A stretch of DNA of 41,992 nucleotides from an uncultured Syntrophobacteraceae bacterium (GTDB lineage Bacteria > Desulfobacterota > Syntrophobacteria > Syntrophobacterales > Syntrophobacteraceae), in assembly GCA_937889795.1 (NCBI GenBank), contig CALBZH010000729.1:1-41992 (forward strand), written 5' to 3'. The first letter of the stretch is position 1, and each line of letters begins with the position of its first letter. The notes beneath the pieces were generated by a model that worked only from the letters and a program-made list of their open reading frames with translations, did no database searches and was not told where the DNA came from. The translations under genes and the position numbers were made by a program. Positions 36,567 through 41,992 of this stretch are shown here, piece after piece.

Positions 36567-39500
36567 TCAGCAACTCCATTCATAGATATCGACGCATTGC
36601 AGGAAGCAATACGTCGTCTTCTGGCATCCTGCGCAGATGTAGCAATCGTAGTACTCACTGATGACCTCGGGGCCCTTCGGAGGAGACGCACAGTCAGGCA
36701 GTACGGATTCGAACGTCTGCCCCGCGCTCGAGCACACCGTGATAGCTGTGGCACCATAACAGTCCACATACTTCTTGACGCCCTCTATCCAGTTGGATCC
36801 CCATGGATTCGGGCTCGGGCAAGCGAAGGCATGATATTTACAGGTTCCCGTGATGTCCTGTCGCTCGAGAAGGACCCAGCTCCCGGCATTGGTGACCCGC
36901 GCCTGCATGGTGGCACTCGACCCGCATCCATCCGTGACTGTGACCGTGAAGGTTCCGCAGGCGGAAGCATCAAGAGTCACGAGGCCATCCTCGGAGATCG
37001 TCGCCCCCGTCCCAGCCACCTCCCACGTGTAAGGCTGGAACCCGCCGGCCGCCGTGAATTGGTAGCCTCCTGGCTTTGTAACGGCATCGGATCCCGTGAG
37101 AGTCAGCTCGGGAGCTTGAGCGCAGGCGCCGCAGGCGGTGCGGCATTCATCGAAGGCCTCCTGGCGGATCTCGCCGTACTTTTCCCAGTACTCCTGAGTG
37201 TCGGCGGTCAGGCCGTAGTCTTCCTCGACGATCTGCTCGAAGGTGCGGTAGCTGCCGCCGTCGTAGCTCTGGATGGTGCCGTACTTGGAGAACTCCTCCT
37301 CACAAAGCTCGTCACACGTGCATCCGTGGGCGGTGGCTCCGAAACGGCCGGCGAGGCAGTTTTGATCGGCTGAATCCTGGCAAGGCGTGGTGACGCATCC
37401 AGCGCCGCCCCCGTCGCACTCATTGGAGGCGTAGCAGTCGCGCTTTCCGCCTTTTTCGCAGCAGGTCTTCCCTTCACCGCAGGTGACCACGGAGCCATCG
37501 GGCTTCTTGCACTTGGTTCCCTTGGAGCTGTCGTGCTCCTTTTTGCCTCCGGAGCCGCCCTTGCTGCCGGATCCGGCTTTGCACTCCACGGAATAGTAGC
37601 AGCCCTTCTTGAGCGTGGTTCTGTGCTCGCAGCACTGTTTCCCAGGGGCGCACTCCTCGGTGCTGCCGCCGTAGGCCGAATCGCAGTCCTCGACGGGCCA
37701 GCATCCAAGCTCGCCGTCCTTGTAGCACCTGACGCTTTCATTGGCGCATTGCTCGAGCTCGTCAGAAGCATAACAGCCGTCGGTGCCGTCTTTTTTTCCA
37801 TAGACTTTCCCGACGCCCCCGTCGACGTGGTCGGTGTCGCACTCGTTGGAGGGATAACAGCCGGGCTCTCGCGCCTTGGTGCAGGTGATCTTCCCGGAGT
37901 CGCAGACATCGCATTCCGAGGCCGCATAGCATCCGTAGACGCCTGATCGAGCGCACCAGACTTTTCCGGAGTCGCACGCGACGGGCTCGGAGTCGCATGG
38001 GGTCGCTTCGGTCTCGCACAGGCCGTCATTGCAGCATCCATCGGGGTCGTCCCCGCTGCCGTCTTCTTTCGAGACCGATATGGACACGCGCGCCTCGGTG
38101 GGCTCCTCCCGGGTCGTCATGATCATGGCCCGCACGACGTCCGTGCCGGCGGTGATGCCATCGTAGATATTCGATGCCGCGCCAACGGCCACGTAATCGA
38201 CGATGAGTCGGTCTCCAGTCGTGACCTCGGCCGTGAGGTTGATCACCTTCTGGACATGGGAACCGTAGATCGATCCACCCGATTTGACGAGGTTCCCGTC
38301 ATCGTCCTCGGTCGTGCGCCAGACGCCCGTCACGGAATCCGGGAACATGGAGATCTCGCATTGGGTGACGCCCGAGATGACGTTCTGTGCCTGGGTCTCC
38401 TCGTTGGTGATCGTGACCCGTCCGAGATAGGCCTCGGTCCAGTCGATGTGTCCGTGAACGGGAGAGGAGTCGAGCGTCATCCAGATGGACCGGCCGTCCC
38501 GGACAGGGGCCCCGCCGATCTCGACGTAAGCGATGAGCCCGGAGGATTCACCGATCTTGATCGAGGACGGGTCGGCGCGCAGCGTAAGACTCGCCGGGCA
38601 GTTGCACGGATTGTCGAGGTAGACGTCCTGCGTGGCAACGTTTCCGGCGACTTCTGCCGAGACCTTGTCGGTCCCCGGGGTATCGCCGGCCGACATCCAG
38701 TTTACCGCGATCCCGGCGGACATATAACTCACCACCAACGCCTGGTCGCAGTACGAGAGCTTGCGGGTCAGGCGGATCGTGCTTCCGTCCACCGTGTAGC
38801 CATCGAGGGCGATGTCATCGGCCTTAGCAAAATCGCGGTAGGCGAAGACGCTGATGACCAGGTTCGGTGGGAACTGGACCTCAACCTCGTAGAAATTCTT
38901 GGCGCGGACCTGCTCGTCGGTGAAAACGACCGTCTGCGTGTTGGTCGTGGGCTCGTCGAAGACCACCAGATCCTGAGAAGAGGACCAATTGACCGGGACG
39001 TCGTTGACGGCGATCCCGTCCGAGTCCGTCACCCTCGCAAGGAGCTTCCCGCGCGTTTCGGTGTCGGCCGAAAGACAGGAGGAAGGAGCCACCAGGCGCA
39101 CGGAATATCCCGAGAGAGAACCAGCTGATGAGATCCGGATCCGGTTTCCGAAATCGGGCCACTCGGGATCCTCGGAGATGCTGACGGCGATGGGATCGGT
39201 GATGGTGTGATCGGCAAGGGCCGGAGCGCGATCGGTCTTCTTGATGCACACATGCCCGGCGGCATCCGTTGTGAGGAAGGCATCGTCACCATAGGCGAGC
39301 TGCAGCAGTTCCTTGATGATCTCGACCGGGTGTTTCAGCTCAGCCTGATAGGTGCGGCCGTGGACCAGGAAGTCATTCACGTCGGAGTAGGATGGATCCC
39401 AGGTCAGGCCCGAGGCCTCGAGGAGCTCCGCCGCGATCGCGAAGAAGGTCGTGTCGGTTTCCCAGGTCTGTGTGAGCTTGACGGCGAAGGGAGGCCCGAG

Positions 39501-39800
39501 GAGCGCCGTCTTCGAGCGCCCCCAGAGCCCCGTCTGAGTGGCATGAATCCCAACCTGGTACGTCGGTTTTTCGATGAAGAACAGGCCCTGACTCACCCAG
39601 TTGGTGTCGATACGGGTTTGCACCTCGAGGACGGGCTCGGTCGGCAGGATTGAAAAATCGATGGTGTCATAAAGATCCGGGTCGGCGATGTCGAGGGACA
39701 GCTCACGGCAGTAGGTGTCGAGCCTGGAGGAGATTTCCAGCTTTGAAACCTGGTCGGTGATGTCCGTGCCATCGAGGAGGATCTTTATGCCGTAGGCCAT
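36567..39800 (-). CDS. Tail tip / central hub protein with Ig-like domains and knottin-like cysteine repeats
   Basis: This 1077-residue protein is probably the tail hub and host-contact protein. Residues 1-200 resemble hub/late-control proteins (MAYGIKILLDGTDITDQVSK, then ELLEASGLTWDPSYSDVNDF). Residues about 240-560 hold Ig-like beta domains (LLARVTDSDGIAVNDVPVNW; SLTLRADPSSIKIGESSGLI). Residues about 588-840 contain 34 cysteines, mostly in six copies of Cys-x-x-Gly-Lys-x-x-Cys ... Gly-Cys-Tyr-x-x-x-Glu-Cys (about 608-796). A further Ig-like domain (GYQFTAAGGFQPYTWEVAGT) and a Cys-rich end close it. The third cysteine unit has lost three of its four cysteines. Confidence 0.8.
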   Translation of the reverse strand: MAYGIKILLDGTDITDQVSKLEISSRLDTYCRELSLDIADPDLYDTIDFSILPTEPVLEVQTRIDTNWVSQGLFFIEKPTYQVGIHATQTGLWGRSKTALLGPPFAVKLTQTWETDTTFFAIAAELLEASGLTWDPSYSDVNDFLVHGRTYQAELKHPVEIIKELLQLAYGDDAFLTTDAAGHVCIKKTDRAPALADHTITDPIAVSISEDPEWPDFGNRIRISSAGSLSGYSVRLVAPSSCLSADTETRGKLLARVTDSDGIAVNDVPVNWSSSQDLVVFDEPTTNTQTVVFTDEQVRAKNFYEVEVQFPPNLVISVFAYRDFAKADDIALDGYTVDGSTIRLTRKLSYCDQALVVSYMSAGIAVNWMSAGDTPGTDKVSAEVAGNVATQDVYLDNPCNCPASLTLRADPSSIKIGESSGLIAYVEIGGAPVRDGRSIWMTLDSSPVHGHIDWTEAYLGRVTITNEETQAQNVISGVTQCEISMFPDSVTGVWRTTEDDDGNLVKSGGSIYGSHVQKVINLTAEVTTGDRLIVDYVAVGAASNIYDGITAGTDVVRAMIMTTREEPTEARVSISVSKEDGSGDDPDGCCNDGLCETEATPCDSEPVACDSGKVWCARSGVYGCYAASECDVCDSGKITCTKAREPGCYPSNECDTDHVDGGVGKVYGKKDGTDGCYASDELEQCANESVRCYKDGELGCWPVEDCDSAYGGSTEECAPGKQCCEHRTTLKKGCYYSVECKAGSGSKGGSGGKKEHDSSKGTKCKKPDGSVVTCGEGKTCCEKGGKRDCYASNECDGGGAGCVTTPCQDSADQNCLAGRFGATAHGCTCDELCEEEFSKYGTIQSYDGGSYRTFEQIVEEDYGLTADTQEYWEKYGEIRQEAFDECRTACGACAQAPELTLTGSDAVTKPGGYQFTAAGGFQPYTWEVAGTGATISEDGLVTLDASACGTFTVTVTDGCGSSATMQARVTNAGSWVLLERQDITGTCKYHAFACPSPNPWGSNWIEGVKKYVDCYGATAITVCSSAGQTFESVLPDCASPPKGPEVISEYYDCYICAGCQKTTYCFLQCVDIYEWSC

Positions 39801-39812
39801 GCATGAAGCCTT

Positions 39813-40403
39813 TTATTTCAAGTCGATCAGGGTGGCCAGCTTCTCGTCTATCCGATCGAGGGTGGCCGAGATTTGTTGCACCAGATCGAGCATGGACGGT
39901 GCTCCGGGCGGAAGCAGATCAAACTGCACGTCAACCGTTGTGCGCTTGCTAACGTTGGTGATCGTGTAGGGTGCCTCGATGGGGTTACCATCCACCTTGA
40001 CGGTCAAGATCCGATTCCCTGTCGACGGAGTCACCATCAAAGTCACGCTTCTCCCCTGCTGCACGAAGAAGCTTCCGTTTGGAGAGACAAGCCCTCCCGT
40101 ATTGCTGGTGACGACCACCGGGTGGCAGAGGATCTCATTCGAGAAGGCGCTTTCCCTCTTCGCGGCATCGTAAGCGGTTGCGGCCACATACCGGGAGGCA
40201 ACAGGGTCCATCTCCATGGTTCCAGTCGTCCCGGTCCCAGGAACATCCTGCGAGCTGGTATATGTGCCGCTGACGGTCCCCTGGTGGAGCTTATATCCTG
40301 CGACAGCCCCGGTGCTCGCGTTCCACTGGAACTTGACCGGGATGGCCCAGGCGGACGTCGCCAGGAAGACCGAGCAGACAACGAGCAATATGAAACGTTT
40401 CAT
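39813..40403 (-). CDS. Secreted-type fibronectin III protein in the tail operon
   Basis: ATG 40403 follows GAGGTGAAG. The first 20 residues (MKRFILLVVCSVFLATSAWA) are a clear signal peptide with an Ala-x-Ala cleavage site. Then come a fibronectin III-like domain (IPVKFQWNASTGAVAGYKLH to YVAATAYDAAKRESAFSNEI) and a bacterial-repeat-like beta domain (GGLVSPNGSFFVQQGRSVTL). The end is a short coiled coil (LVQQISATLDRIDEKLATLI). A signal peptide is odd for a virion part. It may be placed in the host envelope or be processed after recruitment from a host gene. Confidence 0.7.
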   Translation of the reverse strand: MKRFILLVVCSVFLATSAWAIPVKFQWNASTGAVAGYKLHQGTVSGTYTSSQDVPGTGTTGTMEMDPVASRYVAATAYDAAKRESAFSNEILCHPVVVTSNTGGLVSPNGSFFVQQGRSVTLMVTPSTGNRILTVKVDGNPIEAPYTITNVSKRTTVDVQFDLLPPGAPSMLDLVQQISATLDRIDEKLATLIDLK

Positions 40404-40412
40404 GGCTTCACC

Positions 40413-41231
40413 TCAGATATCTTTGGAGTCGATGTTGAGCAGCATCTCGATGCTGTACACATTCTCGTTGGCCGCAGCCTTGTACCAGAGGTTTTGATAG
40501 ACCTTGAGCCCGTCCGGCTTGGCGAATTTGACCTTCCAGCAGTTGATGGAGTCCGTGAAGTAGTACTGGGTTGCGATCGCCTCATAGAGTGCCTTGAGGC
40601 TGGCAATGAGCGTGCTCGATAGCGCGACGTCGGTTAGAGAGAGGGCAATCCTGCCATCTTGCGCGAATTGGCCGAAGTCCTGATCAACGGCACCCCCGAG
40701 GGTCTGGATCCGAGTGCCTCGTCCGTAGCCGCCCGCGTTGGGATCATACTGGCCGGAGAGGGGCTCCTCGGCGAAATCGATGAAGCTCACGGGGATCTGC
40801 GCCAGGCTGAAGTTGTCGAAGGTTCCGGCGGAGTTGATCTCGTTTGCCGCCAGGCGGATGCCGCCCGAGGTGGTCGCTGTCCACTGGATCTCCTGCGCCC
40901 CGGTCGCGATCACCGTGCCGTAGGTCTTGGTCCCGTCGAAAGACTTGACCGTCCATGTGCCGGTGAGGCCGGATACGTCGAAGGTCAGGCGGTATTTCTT
41001 GGTGGCCGTGGTGGGAGCGCTTGCGACCGGGCAGGTGCAGTATTGACCGATGGCCGATGCGACAAGGGATAGGTCGCCGGTCTCGTCATAGGCATTCAGG
41101 TCCACGTTCTCCCAGGCCGACGCTCCGGAGAAGCTGCGGTCCACGGCGTTGGGCATCAGCTCGGTTTCGGCCCACGGGTTGATCGAGGCTCCGAAGTCGG
41201 TCGTGAAGATCGCGAATTGGATGGTCATCAT
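40413..41231 (-). CDS. Distal tail-type protein with inserted carbohydrate-binding-like domain
   Basis: This 272-residue protein starts ATG 41231 overlapping the tape measure stop, where the distal tail protein is normally encoded. The outer parts (FAIFTTDFGASINPWAETEL and the end from AVDQDFGQFAQDGRIALSLT to YSIEMLLNIDSKDI) fit a tail-ring protein. Between about residues 35 and 155 lies a beta-sandwich of carbohydrate-binding type (TKKYRLTFDVSGLTGTWTVK, IQWTATTSGGIRLAANEINS, then GTFDNFSLAQI), probably for host surface contact. Confidence 0.6.
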   Translation of the reverse strand: MMTIQFAIFTTDFGASINPWAETELMPNAVDRSFSGASAWENVDLNAYDETGDLSLVASAIGQYCTCPVASAPTTATKKYRLTFDVSGLTGTWTVKSFDGTKTYGTVIATGAQEIQWTATTSGGIRLAANEINSAGTFDNFSLAQIPVSFIDFAEEPLSGQYDPNAGGYGRGTRIQTLGGAVDQDFGQFAQDGRIALSLTDVALSSTLIASLKALYEAIATQYYFTDSINCWKVKFAKPDGLKVYQNLWYKAAANENVYSIEMLLNIDSKDI

Positions 41232-41992
41232 CGCCCCCCGGTCAGCCGCATCTTTTCCAGCTCACGCTTGAACTGCTTCACCATGGCAGCCCCGTTGGGG
41301 CCTTTGACCTGCACCGGCAGCTCTACCTCACCGGCGCGCAGGCGGAGAGTGCCGAAGTCGGAGGCGGAGCCGACCGGGCCGCCGGTGGCATATCCAATTC
41401 TAGGCAACGCCGGCATGGCGTCACCGAAGATCCGTGGAAGATCGAACCTCATGGAGTTCAGCATCTGGAAGAATCCAGCGCCATATTTGGAAACGGCTTC
41501 CTTTCGGACGACGAACTCTCCAGCCTCGAGAAGTGCCTTGATTTGATCGCCGCCACCCCAGCCGGGGAGCTTTCCGCCCTCGGACATAAGCCCCCCCCAG
41601 CGACTTTCCTGAACAGACTGAACGTGAATCACATGAGTGGAATGGGTGACCGTGTTGTTGAGCTCCTGAAGCTTTGCGTCGATGGCTCCGGAATCAACCT
41701 TGATTTCAGCCGTTGGAGCGATCACCGTCCGGTTCAGCTCCTCAATCTTGGTCGAGACCTTCTCCAGCTCCGCCTGGTAGGACTGCGCAGCGGTCTTGCT
41801 CGCCTCCTCATTCTTCTTGGCCTGTTCTTCTTGTCTTTTGAGGGCCTCCTCGAGGACTGCCTGACTCTTGGTCATTCCCTCCGTGGCGGCCTTGACCGTT
41901 TGGTCGAGAGTCTTGAAGGTGGTGTCGCCGACCTTCACTTCACCGATCAGGCTTTCGAATTTCTGACCGGCTTTCTCGGCGAGCTGCTCGGC
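41228..41992 (-). CDS. Tail tape measure protein, C-terminal part (continues from base 1)
   Basis: This is the last 236 or so codons of the tape measure gene that begins at 2047 and crosses the join. The segment has coiled-coil sequence (AVLEEALKRQEEQAKKNEEA, YQAELEKVSTKIEELNRTVI). A Gly-rich region follows (RWGGLMSEGGKLPGWGGGDQ), then the FVVRKEAVSKYGAGFFQMLN motif seen at the end of many tape measure proteins. It ends at 41228, overlapping the next gene. A GTG at 41938 is internal and not a separate start. Confidence 0.92.
   Translation of the reverse strand, partial: AEQLAEKAGQKFESLIGEVKVGDTTFKTLDQTVKAATEGMTKSQAVLEEALKRQEEQAKKNEEASKTAAQSYQAELEKVSTKIEELNRTVIAPTAEIKVDSGAIDAKLQELNNTVTHSTHVIHVQSVQESRWGGLMSEGGKLPGWGGGDQIKALLEAGEFVVRKEAVSKYGAGFFQMLNSMRFDLPRIFGDAMPALPRIGYATGGPVGSASDFGTLRLRAGEVELPVQVKGPNGAAMVKQFKRELEKMRLTGGR
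41938..41992. repeat. Terminal direct repeat, copy 2 (circular join)
   Basis: Exact copy of bases 1-55. See the first copy for interpretation. Confidence 0.95.

Noticed and set aside
37208..38041. 277-codon minus-strand frame inside the cysteine-repeat section
   Set aside because: Ala/Pro/Arg/Ser low-complexity text in another frame of the tail tip gene. The cysteine frame is the periodic and longer one.
38256..39128. 290-codon plus-strand open frame over the tail tip gene
   Set aside because: Asp/Arg/Val-rich shadow of Ig-like domains, no ribosome site.
41228..41938. Separate 236-residue coiled-coil gene starting at GTG 41938
   Set aside because: The frame is continuous with the tape measure gene through the circular join, and the GTG has no ribosome site.

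Overview
The window is the complete genome of a temperate tailed phage. The last 55 bases repeat the first 55 exactly, so the unique sequence is a 41,937-bp circle, and the tape measure gene reads in frame across the join. Lambda-type head genes, a tape measure gene and an HK97-style set of tail completion genes, with no sheath, baseplate wedge or ejectosome genes, point to a siphovirus. The attachment site carries the 3' half of a proline tRNA (anticodon UGG loop to CCA). That tRNA end and the fairly high GC suggest a deltaproteobacterial-type (Desulfobacterota-like) host. The host call is inference.

Layout. Nearly everything is on the minus strand, so the order of expression runs from high to low coordinates. 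The switch is at 26.58-27.26 kb: a cro-like gene (minus) and a repressor gene (plus) diverge from two overlapping promoters. An operator-like element, GGGCAGCATTTTCCC, lies in the spacer of the early promoter. Two more copies lie upstream of xis-int, one of them in the spacer of a second good promoter. The early region (26.6 to 13.4 kb) holds Rha, many small zinc-ribbon and ribbon-helix-helix proteins, a RecT/Bet annealing protein, an O-like initiator, a DnaB helicase, a VRR-NUC nuclease and an HTH plus PD-(D/E)XK gene. Packaging and head genes follow (13.3 to 4.3 kb): TerS, TerL, gpW-like protein, portal, S49 protease with a nested scaffold, a decoration fusion, capsid and connectors. Then come the tail tube, a frameshifted tail chaperone pair, and the tape measure gene over the circle join. 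The distal tail, tail tip and fibre genes run from 41.2 to 30.4 kb.

The plus-strand block at 26.9-30.4 kb is the lysogeny and cargo region: repressor, excisionase, tyrosine integrase, attP with three arm-type repeats, a zinc-finger membrane protein likely expressed in the lysogen, and a HicBA toxin-antitoxin pair. HicBA is flanked by copies of the 3' end of a tail gene.

The least expected content is a set of tightly coupled late genes at 31.5-33.3 kb. It encodes a protein of 14-residue repeats, a stand-alone response-regulator receiver domain with all phosphorylation residues, and a coiled-coil protein with a C-terminal membrane anchor. The 1077-residue tail tip protein also carries six knottin-like cysteine repeats. 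I recognise no endolysin anywhere.
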